This document shows, piece by piece, positions 56,467-64,000 of a DNA stretch of 64,000 bases; positions within the stretch are counted from its first letter, which is position 1, and every line of letters starts with the position of its first letter. The stretch spans positions 124,001 through 188,000 of the forward strand of contig NZ_CP114588.1 of assembly GCF_027286325.1 (NCBI RefSeq). Direction: 5' to 3'. The notes beneath the pieces are model-generated. The model had not been told where the DNA came from and did not search any database. It saw only the letters and a program-made list of their open reading frames with translations. Source of the DNA: Salinivibrio kushneri (GTDB lineage: Bacteria; Pseudomonadota; Gammaproteobacteria; Enterobacterales; Vibrionaceae). Position numbers and translations under genes: made by a program.

Positions 56467-57798
56467 TTAAAGGATGAAGCGACTCAAGTCTTCGTCGTCA
56501 ACCAACTCTTCGAGGTGGCGGCGCACATAATCAGCATCGACGGTGACACTTTGGCCGGCGCGCTCGCTGGCGTCGTATGAAACCTCTTCCATCAAGCGTT
56601 CCATCAAGGTATGCAGACGACGAGCACCGATGTTTTCGGTTTTCTCGTTCACACGCCATGCGGCAGAGGCCAGCTCATCAATACCACTTTCCTCAAACGT
56701 CAGATCAATGTCTTCGGTTTTTAGCAGTGCGGTATATTGCTGAGTAAGCGAGGCATTTGGCTCGGTGAGGATCCGCTTAAAGTCATGGGTGGATAGCGCC
56801 TCAAGCTCAACACGGATTGGCAAGCGACCTTGCAACTCCGGGATAAGATCAGACGGACGTGATACTTGGAACGCCCCCGAGGCGATAAACAGGATATGAT
56901 CGGTTTTGATCATGCCGTGCTTGGTTGACACCGTGCTCCCTTCCACGAGTGGCAAGAGATCGCGTTGCACCCCTTCGCGAGACACATCGCCACCGCTGGT
57001 GTTGCCTGATTTACAGATCTTATCGATTTCATCCACGAACACGATGCCGTTGTTCTCCACCATGTGGATGGCTTGTTCTTTGATTTCTTCTTGGTTAACC
57101 AGCTTGGCGGCTTCTTCCTCGGTCAGCGCTTTCATGGCGTCTTTGATTTTCATCTTACGCTTTTTGGTGCTGTTTCCACCGAGGTTTTGGAACATGCTTT
57201 GCAGCTGGTTGGTCATCTCTTCCATGCCTGGTGGTGACATGATTTCCACGCCCATTTGTGGGGCGGCGACATCGACTTCCACTTCTTTATCATCAAGCTG
57301 ACCTTCGCGTAATTTTTTCCGGAAGCTTTGCCGCGTTGAAGAGTCCTCTTGGTTGGCCTCGTTTTGGCCCCATGCGTCGCGTGCTGGTGGCAGCAAGATA
57401 TCGAGGATACGATCTTCTGCTTGTTCTTCTGCGCGGAATTTTACTTTTTCCATCGCTTGCTGCTGGGTCATGTTCATCGCCACATCCGCGAGATCGCGGA
57501 TAATGGTTTCTACTTCTTTCCCCACATAACCCACTTCGGTGAACTTAGTGGCTTCCACCTTGATAAAAGGCGCGTTAGCGAGCCGTGCCAAGCGGCGAGC
57601 GATCTCGGTTTTACCCACACCGGTTGGACCAATCATCAAGATGTTTTTCGGGGTGACTTCCGCACGCAGCTCTTCGGCAAGCTGCATTCGGCGCCAGCGG
57701 TTTCGCAGTGCGATCGCCACCGCACGTTTGGCATTGTCTTGGCCGATAATGTGACGGTCAAGCTCATGCACGATTTCGCGTGGAGTCATTTCAGACAT
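56467..57798 (-). CDS. hslU: HslU, ATPase subunit of the HslVU protease
   Basis: This 443-residue AAA+ unfoldase feeds substrates to HslV. Walker A is [16 protein letters not shown], Walker B is [14 protein letters not shown], the pore loop is in [14 protein letters not shown], and the C-terminal EDLSRFIL inserts into HslV. ATG 57798 is preferred over GTG 57801, as AGGA lies six bases before it; length equals E. coli HslU. Two bases separate it from hslV. Confidence 0.97.
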   Translation of the reverse strand: MSEMTPREIVHELDRHIIGQDNAKRAVAIALRNRWRRMQLAEELRAEVTPKNILMIGPTGVGKTEIARRLARLANAPFIKVEATKFTEVGYVGKEVETIIRDLADVAMNMTQQQAMEKVKFRAEEQAEDRILDILLPPARDAWGQNEANQEDSSTRQSFRKKLREGQLDDKEVEVDVAAPQMGVEIMSPPGMEEMTNQLQSMFQNLGGNSTKKRKMKIKDAMKALTEEEAAKLVNQEEIKEQAIHMVENNGIVFVDEIDKICKSGNTSGGDVSREGVQRDLLPLVEGSTVSTKHGMIKTDHILFIASGAFQVSRPSDLIPELQGRLPIRVELEALSTHDFKRILTEPNASLTQQYTALLKTEDIDLTFEESGIDELASAAWRVNEKTENIGARRLHTLMERLMEEVSYDASERAGQSVTVDADYVRRHLEELVDDEDLSRFIL

Positions 57799-57800
57799 CA

Positions 57801-58337
57801 CTAATCCTGTTTCTTACTCTCGAGTTCTTCAACGGTGTGCTGCTGGTTAGTAAACACACATATATCACCGGCGATGGTTAGCGCTTTCTCGGCGATCTCG
57901 CGGGCATCTAACGCCGTGTTTTCAAGCATAGCAACGGCGGCGGCTTGGGCATAGTTGCCGCCAGAGCCAATGGCGATCAAGTCGCGCTCTGGTTCAACCA
58001 CATCGCCGTTACCGGTAATGATCAATGAGGCGGTTTCATCGGCGACCGCCAGTAGGGCCTCTAATCGACGCAGTGCGCGATCAGTTCGCCATTCTTTAGC
58101 AAGCTCAACCGCTGCTTTGGTTAGGTGCCCTTGGTGCAGTTCAAGCTTGCGCTCGAAGCGCTCAAATAAGGTGAAGGCGTCAGCAGTGCCACCCGCAAAT
58201 CCGGCGAGAACTTGGCCGTTATACAAACGACGGACTTTTCGGGCATTGCCTTTCATCACAGTATTGCCAAGCGACACTTGGCCATCGCCAGCAATAACCA
58301 CTTTACCTTCGCGACGAACGGAAACGATTGTAGTCAC
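57801..58337 (-). CDS. hslV: HslV, peptidase subunit of the HslVU protease
   Basis: This 178-residue proteasome-like peptidase exposes Thr after removal of Met ([20 protein letters not shown]). Other conserved parts are [32 protein letters not shown] and [16 protein letters not shown]. It degrades misfolded and regulatory proteins with HslU. A heat-shock (sigma-32) type promoter can be read about 55-80 bases upstream. Confidence 0.97.
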   Translation of the reverse strand: MTTIVSVRREGKVVIAGDGQVSLGNTVMKGNARKVRRLYNGQVLAGFAGGTADAFTLFERFERKLELHQGHLTKAAVELAKEWRTDRALRRLEALLAVADETASLIITGNGDVVEPERDLIAIGSGGNYAQAAAVAMLENTALDAREIAEKALTIAGDICVFTNQQHTVEELESKKQD

Positions 58338-58389
58338 GGGAACCTCTTTCTTTGTGTCTGGTACACCAGATGGGTGATTAATGTAAGAG

Positions 58390-58416
58390 GTTGGGTTTTA
58401 CCGCTTACTTTTCAAG
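58390..58416 (-). promoter_or_regulatory. Candidate sigma-32 promoter of hslVU
   Basis: On the minus strand CTTGAAA (58416-58410) is followed after 14 bases by CCCAAC (58395-58390), close to the heat-shock pattern CTTGAA-N-CCCCAT. It lies just before hslV, a known heat-shock operon in E. coli. Confidence 0.45.
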
Positions 58417-58487
58417 GGGAGAGGGAAGGATTTCAATTAAGGCTGGGCAAAGAATAGACTTGGCCCAGCCGATAAGACGCGGCGGCG

Positions 58488-59051
58488 TTATTCCCAGTAC
58501 CAAATTGCGCAAGGTTCAACCCCGGCGCGCCGGAGCATATTACGGTCGCGTTCTGCTTGACGCTTACGTGGGTAAGGACCCAATACCACGCGGTACCAAG
58601 TGCCTTTTTCCCCTTGGCTTATCTTGATTTGGCTTTCTAGCCCTTGAAAGGCAATGATCGCTTTACGCTCATTCGCCTGCTCTTGACTGCGGTACGCGCC
58701 GCATTGCATCAGGTAAGGACGCGTGGATTGCGGCAATGCTTTGGCCTTCACTTCCACCTCTTTACTCTCTAGCTCTTCGATGTAACTCCATTTTTCTTCA
58801 GGCTTTTTAGGCAGATGTGCCTTATCGCTCTGCGTGGAAGGCTGAGGTTGAGGCTGTGCGTTTGTTGCCGGTTTAGGCGCGGGCGCGTCGGTATTGCTTA
58901 ATAGGTATAGGCCATAACCAAACGCACCAACCAAGCAGACCGCAAGCAACGCCCACTTTAATGGGAATCGAGCACGCGCTTTGGGCGGTTGGCGGCGGGT
59001 ATTTTTTTTACGCGGTGCTTTACCACGTTTGACATAATCACGAGTTGCCAC
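58488..59051 (-). CDS. ftsN: Cell division protein FtsN
   Basis: This 187-residue bitopic protein triggers septal wall synthesis. A basic cytoplasmic start (MATRDYVKRGKAPRKKNTRR) precedes one membrane helix (WALLAVCLVGAFGYGLYLL, residues 33-51), a Pro/Gln-rich linker and a C-terminal SPOR domain (RPYLMQCGAYRSQEQANERK to YRVVLGPYPRKRQAERDRN) that binds denuded peptidoglycan. It sits between hslV and cytR, the usual neighbours. Confidence 0.95.
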   Translation of the reverse strand: MATRDYVKRGKAPRKKNTRRQPPKARARFPLKWALLAVCLVGAFGYGLYLLSNTDAPAPKPATNAQPQPQPSTQSDKAHLPKKPEEKWSYIEELESKEVEVKAKALPQSTRPYLMQCGAYRSQEQANERKAIIAFQGLESQIKISQGEKGTWYRVVLGPYPRKRQAERDRNMLRRAGVEPCAIWYWE

Positions 59052-59121
59052 AGCAAATAATCAAATTCAAAGCCAGTAAAGCGCTCATGTTACTGGCTTA
59101 GACCCGTGCTGACTAGTCTTA

Positions 59122-60126
59122 CTACCGAGACGGTGGGGCCACGCTCTCACGGATCACTAACTTGGCATCTAAAAGCCGTGACCCAGCGTTCACTTCTCGT
59201 CCCTGCAAGGTGTTAAGCAGCATCAACATCGCCTGACGACCAATGTCATAGCGAGGCTGTGAGACAGTGGTCAGGGGAGGATCGCAATATTCCGCAAATT
59301 GGATGTCATCAAATCCAACGATGGAAATATCTTGTGGCACGCGCATGCCTAAGCGTTTTGCCTGCTGCATCGCGCCCACGGCCATCACATCGCAATGACA
59401 GAATACGGCGGTCGGTGGCTCGGGCAATGAGAGTAGGTTGGTCATCGCCCGCGCGCCAGAGGCAAAACTGAAATCGCCTACCACGCTGTAAGCAGGATTG
59501 ACGGTAATGCCTGCGCGTTGCAACGCTTGCTGGTAACCTTGTGAACGGAACTGGGTGAGCGCCGTTTCTGGTACCCCAGTAATATTGGCGATACGGGTGT
59601 GGCCGACTTGGGTGAGGTAATTGACCGCCTCAAAAGCGGCAGTCAGGTTGTCGATATGCACCGTGGGTAGCTCAAGATCCGGGGCATACTCACACGCCAT
59701 TACCAACGGAGGAAGGTTTTTCTGCTCGGGCTTACTGACATCAAAGGGCACATCTGAGCCCAGCAGGAGCATGCCATCTGCCTGTTTGGTAAATACCAAG
59801 TTCACGAATGAGTTTTCGCGATGATGCTGTTGGGCACTATCCCCGAGCAAAACCAAGTAACCGTGCTCCATCGCCGCTTCTTCGATCCCGCGAATGATCT
59901 CACTGAAGTAAGGATCGCAGATGTCCGGGACAATAGCGACGATAGTTTTGGACTCGTTGCGGCGTAGGTTACGTGCGAGTGAGTTAGGGGAGTAGCCAGC
60001 TTCTACGACCGCTTGTTCAACCTTTTTACGGGTTGAGGCCGAGACCTTTTCAGGGTTCATCAGCGCGCGAGATACGGTTGCTGTGGATACACCGGCAATG
60101 TGGGCAACGTCCTTCATTGTCGCCAT
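59122..60126 (-). CDS. cytR: Nucleoside operon repressor CytR (LacI family)
   Basis: This 334-residue regulator represses nucleoside uptake and catabolism genes and is released by cytidine. Its helix-turn-helix is MKDVAHIAGVSTATVSRALM, its hinge EAGYSPNSLARNLRRNESKT, and the effector domain contains VAIVPDICDPYFSEIIRGIE and ISIVGFDDIQFAEYCDPPLT. Position next to ftsN and priA agrees with E. coli. Two inverted repeats lie in the space before it. Confidence 0.95.
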   Translation of the reverse strand: MATMKDVAHIAGVSTATVSRALMNPEKVSASTRKKVEQAVVEAGYSPNSLARNLRRNESKTIVAIVPDICDPYFSEIIRGIEEAAMEHGYLVLLGDSAQQHHRENSFVNLVFTKQADGMLLLGSDVPFDVSKPEQKNLPPLVMACEYAPDLELPTVHIDNLTAAFEAVNYLTQVGHTRIANITGVPETALTQFRSQGYQQALQRAGITVNPAYSVVGDFSFASGARAMTNLLSLPEPPTAVFCHCDVMAVGAMQQAKRLGMRVPQDISIVGFDDIQFAEYCDPPLTTVSQPRYDIGRQAMLMLLNTLQGREVNAGSRLLDAKLVIRESVAPPSR

Positions 60127-60159
60127 AATGACAGTCCTCTTGTTATCTGTATTGTGAGA

Positions 60160-60247
60160 TCAGACAGTTATTAGCTTGTCTGACCTGTTCTCTTAGCCAA
60201 TTGCGGCCTTATTCTACCTAGCCTTGTCCGATTTAAACACGGACAAG
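60160..60247. repeat. Two adjacent inverted repeats between priA and cytR
   Basis: TCAGACA (60160-60166) pairs with TGTCTGA (60177-60183), and CTTGTCCG (60223-60230) pairs with CGGACAAG (60240-60247). All four arms are variants of TTGTCYGA. They may end priA mRNA or act as operators of cytR. Confidence 0.45.
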
Positions 60248-60301
60248 CTAACAGTTATTGCAATGAAAGTGTGATTGCTGTCGCTTTACTGCAAGGGAAT
60301 G

Positions 60302-62500
60302 TTAAGAAAGGTCTTGCGGCTCGACATCTAATGACCACCTCACTTTACGCGACAGGGGGAGTTGTTGGATGGCTGGGAGCGCCACCTGGAGCCATTGCTG
60401 CATGATTTTTCGGCTGGGCGCCTGAATGAGGAGTTGCCACCGATAGCGACCCGCGCGTTTGGCCATCGCGGCTGGCATGGGCCCCATAATATGGCATTCA
60501 TCCTGTTGAATCGGTGAGGCAGCCAGTGTTTGACGCACTTGCTGTAAAAACTGCTGGACGCTGTTTTCTTCATGGCCGTCGGCGCGAAAGAGGCTAAGAA
60601 ACGTATAAGGGGGGAGCCACGCCTGACGCCGTTCACTTAACGCAGACTCTGCAAAGGCTTGATAGCCTTTATGCACCAAAGATTGGATCAGGTTATGCTC
60701 AGGGTGGTGGGTCTGTAATAACACCGTACCTGGTTTGCTGGCGCGGCCAGCTCGCCCGGCGACTTGCACCATCAATTGGGCTAAACGTTCAGGCGCACGA
60801 AAATCATTACTGAATAATGCCCCGTCCACATCCACGAGCGCTACCAAGGTCACGTTAGGAAAGTGATGGCCTTTGGCGAGCATTTGTGTACCTAATAGAA
60901 TTTGATACTCACCGTTTTCAATGTCTGCCAAGTAACCTTCGAGGCTCCCTTTTCGTCGGGTGTTATCACGATCAATGCGAACGGCATTGTATTCGGGAAA
61001 CAACTCGCCAAGTTGGGATTCGAGTTGCTCGGTGCCGACACCGACGCTAATAAGTTGGGTAGAGCCACAGTCGCCACATTGGGGGGGAACACGTTTTTGG
61101 TGGCCACAGTGATGACAACGCAACTCCTGGTGTTGTTGATGAAGGGTATAGTAGGCATCACAGCGTTGGCAGTTTGCTAACCAGCCACACTCGTGGCACA
61201 TCATCGCGGGCGCATAGCCGCGGCGATTTAAGAACAACATCACCTGATTGCCTTGCTGAAGGTGCTGGCGCATTTCGGCAATGAGCGGCGCGGATAAGCC
61301 AGCTTCGAGGTGATGGCCTTTGATATCGAGTATCCCCTGACGCGCGGTCACAGCATTACCGGGACGTTGCGTGAGCTTAAGGTACTGGTATTTACCGGTC
61401 TTTGCGTTGTGTAGGCTCTCTAGCGACGGCGTGGCTGAGCCTAAGATCACAGGGACTTGCTCTTCATGTCCTCGCATGACAGCCAGATCGCGGGCGTGAT
61501 AGCGAAAGCTATCTTGCTGCTTATAGGAAGGGTCGTGCTCCTCATCAATAATGATGATGCCAAGCTTTGCCATGGGGGTAAAAAGCGCCGATCGGGTGCC
61601 GATCACTATCGCGGCTTGATTCTCTCGTGCGGCCAACCAGGCGTTGAGACGGTCGGTATCGCTGAGCCCCGAATGCATCACGGTCACAGGAACGGCAAAG
61701 CGGCGCTCAAAACGGCGAATGGTTTGTGGTGTCAGGCCAATTTCTGGCACCAATATTAACGCCTGTTGGCCACGTGCGAGCACCGGTTCAAGCACATTGA
61801 GGTACACCTCGGTTTTGCCTGAGCCAGTGATCCCCTCTAATAATGCGCAGGCAAACCCATCGCTGGCATTGATAGTGGCGACCGCCATGGCTTGTTCATG
61901 ATTTAATGTCGGCTTTTCTTCGGTCACCGCAACGCTTTTAACCCAAGCATTTGCCTGAGAAGGGGGTGAGTAGGGCGCGATCCAGCCTTTTTCTGCCACC
62001 GTTTTTAGCACCGGCGCGCCGATGTCTTGTTCGATTAAGTCGGCTTGGGGGGCAGGACCGTGAGTGAGAAGCTGCAACACTCGGGCTTGTTTGGGCGCGC
62101 GGCTCAGGCCTGAGAGAGGTTGGTTTTGTCCTGACTCGGTGATTTGCCACCACTTTTGTTGCTGCAATGTCGCAGGGCGTCCCTTACGCAGCGAAGTTGG
62201 CATCACCGCCCCCATCGCATCTCCGAGTGGATGATGGTAAAAACGGCTAGCCCATTGCAGGAGGTTGTATACGGCGGGGGTCCAAACCGGTTGCGTATCC
62301 AGTACGGTATCAATCGCTTTGAGTTGGCTGGCTTCCACACTGGCCGTTGGTGACAAGCCAGTAACGATGCCGACTTTATGCTGGCGTCCAAACGGCACCT
62401 TGACGCGCCCTCCGATGATCGGATGCTGATCGTCAGCAATACGGTAATCAAAGGTTTTCGGCAAAGGGACAGGCAAAGCCACCTGAGCAAACTGTTCCAT
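60302..62500 (-). CDS. priA: Primosomal replication restart helicase PriA
   Basis: This 732-residue helicase reloads the replisome at stalled forks. It has the N-terminal 3'-end-binding part (VALPVPLPKTFDYRI), Walker A LLEGITGSGKTEVYLNV, the DEEHD box (IIIDEEHDPSYKQ) and two zinc-binding cysteine clusters (CHECGWLANCQRC, then CHHCGHQ and CGDCGS). ATG 62500 is preferred over the preceding GTG. It is divergent from rpmE, as in relatives. Confidence 0.96.
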   Translation of the reverse strand: MEQFAQVALPVPLPKTFDYRIADDQHPIIGGRVKVPFGRQHKVGIVTGLSPTASVEASQLKAIDTVLDTQPVWTPAVYNLLQWASRFYHHPLGDAMGAVMPTSLRKGRPATLQQQKWWQITESGQNQPLSGLSRAPKQARVLQLLTHGPAPQADLIEQDIGAPVLKTVAEKGWIAPYSPPSQANAWVKSVAVTEEKPTLNHEQAMAVATINASDGFACALLEGITGSGKTEVYLNVLEPVLARGQQALILVPEIGLTPQTIRRFERRFAVPVTVMHSGLSDTDRLNAWLAARENQAAIVIGTRSALFTPMAKLGIIIIDEEHDPSYKQQDSFRYHARDLAVMRGHEEQVPVILGSATPSLESLHNAKTGKYQYLKLTQRPGNAVTARQGILDIKGHHLEAGLSAPLIAEMRQHLQQGNQVMLFLNRRGYAPAMMCHECGWLANCQRCDAYYTLHQQHQELRCHHCGHQKRVPPQCGDCGSTQLISVGVGTEQLESQLGELFPEYNAVRIDRDNTRRKGSLEGYLADIENGEYQILLGTQMLAKGHHFPNVTLVALVDVDGALFSNDFRAPERLAQLMVQVAGRAGRASKPGTVLLQTHHPEHNLIQSLVHKGYQAFAESALSERRQAWLPPYTFLSLFRADGHEENSVQQFLQQVRQTLAASPIQQDECHIMGPMPAAMAKRAGRYRWQLLIQAPSRKIMQQWLQVALPAIQQLPLSRKVRWSLDVEPQDLS

Positions 62501-62601
62501 CACAACATCTTATTGGCCAGAAGGAATGTCAGTGTAACGGTTAGCCACACGTTGGCAAAGCCTTGTTGCACCGGAAGAGACACGCTGATTGCACAAAAAA
62601 G

Positions 62602-62630
62602 TTGCGAAAAAGAGGGCGCTTGATTAGAAT
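62602..62630 (+). promoter_or_regulatory. Promoter of rpmE
   Basis: TTGCGA (62602-62607) and TAGAAT (62625-62630) are separated by exactly 17 bases, 89 bases before rpmE. Confidence 0.65.
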
Positions 62631-62719
62631 TGCGCGCCTTAGAAAATGTTTGTTAACGACGTGTGGTGCCCGGCTTAGGATCGGGAGAGCGACACGGCCT
62701 TTAAGATGAGGTTATCCCT

Positions 62720-62935
62720 ATGAAAGCTGGTATCCATCCAGAGTACAAAGCCGTCACAGCAAAATGCTCTTGCGGTAACGAATTCGCGTTCAGCACAACG
62801 CTAGGCAAAGACATTTACCTAGACGTGTGTGACAAGTGTCACCCATTCTACACTGGTAAGCAGCGTATCCTTGATACCGGTGGCCGTGTTGACCGCTTTA
62901 AGAAGCGTTTTGGTGCCCTTAGCAGCAAAAAATAA
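62720..62935 (+). CDS. rpmE: Ribosomal protein L31 (zinc-binding form)
   Basis: This 71-residue ribosomal protein reads [20 protein letters not shown] and has the zinc cysteines Cys16, Cys18, Cys37 and Cys40 (CSCG and CDKC), so it is the C+ form. Under zinc shortage bacteria often swap in a cysteine-free paralogue, which is not in this window. It has a good promoter and its own terminator. Confidence 0.98.
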   Translation: MKAGIHPEYKAVTAKCSCGNEFAFSTTLGKDIYLDVCDKCHPFYTGKQRILDTGGRVDRFKKRFGALSSKK

Positions 62936-62958
62936 GCTGCTATTGACCGAATATAGAG

Positions 62959-62985
62959 AAGGGACGCATCAGCGTCCCTTTTTTT
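62959..62985 (+). terminator. Terminator of rpmE
   Basis: AAGGGACGC (62959-62967) pairs perfectly with GCGTCCCTT (62972-62980) around ATCA, followed by Ts to 62985. Confidence 0.92.
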
Positions 62986-63124
62986 GATCGTATCGTCCTC
63001 GTATTTGGGCAACAGGTCCGAGCATCATCGCGAATACGGTGTTAGTACTGGTGGACGTTTGCTCCCTGCGTTACCATCTTTTTAATGATACAAACCTTCC
63101 CTGTGTGGTTTGTAGAGTGTCTGG

Positions 63125-63157
63125 CTAATATCGTTCACGCTTCCCTGGCGATATTAG
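63125..63157. promoter_or_regulatory. Inverted repeat upstream of the malic enzyme gene
   Basis: CTAATATCG (63125-63133) and CGATATTAG (63149-63157) are perfect 9-base arms with a 15-base spacer, ending 33 bases before the start. It may be an operator or a leader hairpin. Confidence 0.4.
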
Positions 63158-63190
63158 TTACCCCTTCACGATAATAATTAGGAACACTAG

Positions 63191-64000
63191 ATGTCGGACG
63201 ATAAACGCCAGCAAGCGCTGGATTATCATGCATACCCTACTCCCGGAAAAATCTCTGTTGAATTGAGCAAGCCTGCTGACTCGGCCGCGGATCTCGCGTT
63301 GGCGTATAGCCCAGGCGTTGCTGAGCCAGTGCGTGAGATAGCACAAGACGCGGATGCGGTTTACCGCTATACCGGTAAAGGTAATATGGTGGCGGTGATC
63401 TCAAACGGCACCGCGATTTTGGGGCTAGGAAATTTAGGCCCCATGGCTTCTAAGCCCGTTATGGAAGGCAAAGCGTTATTGTTCAAGCGTTTCGCAGGTT
63501 TGGACTCGATTGATATTGAAGTGAAACATCGCACTATCGATGAGTTCGTTGATACCGTAGCCAATATTGCTGACACCTTTGGCGGTATCAATCTCGAAGA
63601 CATCAAAGCACCGGATTGTTTTGAGATTGAAAAACAATTGATTGCACGTTGCGAAGTGCCTGTATTCCACGATGATCAACACGGTACTGCCATCGTAACC
63701 GCTGCTGGCATGCTTAACGCGCTCGAGCTACAAGGCAAAGATATCCGCGAGGCGACGGTGGTGTGCATGGGCGCAGGCGCGGCCGCGGTTGCCTGTATGG
63801 AGCTATTAATAAAATGTGGCGCACAACGTGAAAAAATCTATATGTTGGATCGTAAAGGCGTGATCCATACGCGCCGTGACGATATCAACAAATACAAGCA
63901 GTTGTTTGCCAATAACACAGATAAACGTACCCTCGAAGATGTGATTGAGGGCGCGGACATGTTCGTTGGCGTATCCGGCCCAGACTTACTCTCACCAGAA
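63191..64000 (+). CDS. maeB: Malic enzyme, 5' part
   Basis: This is the first 270 codons of a malate dehydrogenase (decarboxylating), which makes pyruvate, CO2 and NAD(P)H from malate; the rest lies beyond the window. It starts MSDDKRQQALDYHAYPTPGK at ATG 63191 after AGGAA. Conserved stretches are LAYSPGVAEPVREIAQD, the metal/substrate site VFHDDQHGTAIV and the nucleotide-binding CMGAGAAAVACMELL. Whether it is the long form with a phosphotransacetylase domain (MaeB) or the short form cannot be seen. The symbol is therefore tentative. Confidence 0.9.
   Translation, partial: MSDDKRQQALDYHAYPTPGKISVELSKPADSAADLALAYSPGVAEPVREIAQDADAVYRYTGKGNMVAVISNGTAILGLGNLGPMASKPVMEGKALLFKRFAGLDSIDIEVKHRTIDEFVDTVANIADTFGGINLEDIKAPDCFEIEKQLIARCEVPVFHDDQHGTAIVTAAGMLNALELQGKDIREATVVCMGAGAAAVACMELLIKCGAQREKIYMLDRKGVIHTRRDDINKYKQLFANNTDKRTLEDVIEGADMFVGVSGPDLLSPE

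Overview
The window looks like a stretch of the main chromosome of a halophilic member of the Vibrionaceae. Gene content and order point there: spoT-rpoZ-gmk, yicC/rph-pyrE, slmA, coaBC, radC, rpmBG, mutM/coaD, kdkA/waaA, cpxP/cpxRA, tpiA, zapB/rraA, hslVU-ftsN-cytR-priA/rpmE and a malic enzyme gene. A solitary ectoine hydroxylase gene (ectD) and moderate GC content (about half by eye) would suit a salt-loving genus such as Salinivibrio. That genus is an inference from memory; no search was run. I saw no rRNA, tRNA, CRISPR array, prophage or insertion sequence.

Layout. 1-1459 (minus): start of spoT, rpoZ, gmk. 1841-5500: ectD, glpQ and a MATE exporter. 6178-11899: a five-gene peptide ABC transporter of the YejABEF type, with the usually fused ATPase YejF split in two. 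12189-18312: a TRAP transporter (dctPQM) followed by gntK, a 6-phosphogluconate dehydrogenase and the LacI-family regulator gntR. Palindromes with GTTAC/GTAAC half-sites lie before dctP and before gntR, so this is read as a GntR-controlled gluconate uptake and catabolism locus. 18502-26811: housekeeping genes plus one overlooked 43-residue membrane protein. 26967-34686: lipopolysaccharide inner-core and lipid A genes (kdkA, waaA, three glycosyltransferases, waaF, an LpxM-type acyltransferase, hldD), with AT-rich glycosyltransferases in the middle.

34790-44155: a TetR regulator, kbl-tdh (threonine to glycine and acetyl-CoA), envC, gpmI, a rhodanese gene, secB, gpsA and cysE. As recalled, this resembles the enterobacterial order hldD / kbl-tdh / envC-gpmI / yibN-secB-gpsA-cysE. 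44283-49635: pfkA, fieF, cpxP, cpxRA and trmL, with a textbook CpxR box between cpxP and cpxR. 49686-56306: tpiA, a small tautomerase, a DUF3135 protein, fpr with a cysteine-rich SufR-type regulator, glpX, zapB, rraA and menA. 56467-64000: hslVU, ftsN, cytR, priA, rpmE and the 5' part of a malic enzyme gene.

Most of the window is conserved backbone. No clearly new multi-gene system was found. The observations most worth following are regulatory: an inverted repeat with 16-base arms around the promoter region of the SufR-like regulator-fpr pair, the paired operators of the gluconate TRAP locus, a HexR-like palindrome before pfkA, a PurR-like box before glpX, and strong palindromes before kbl and before the TetR gene. 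The 6-phosphogluconate dehydrogenase also has Met where a phosphate-contacting Lys is normal.
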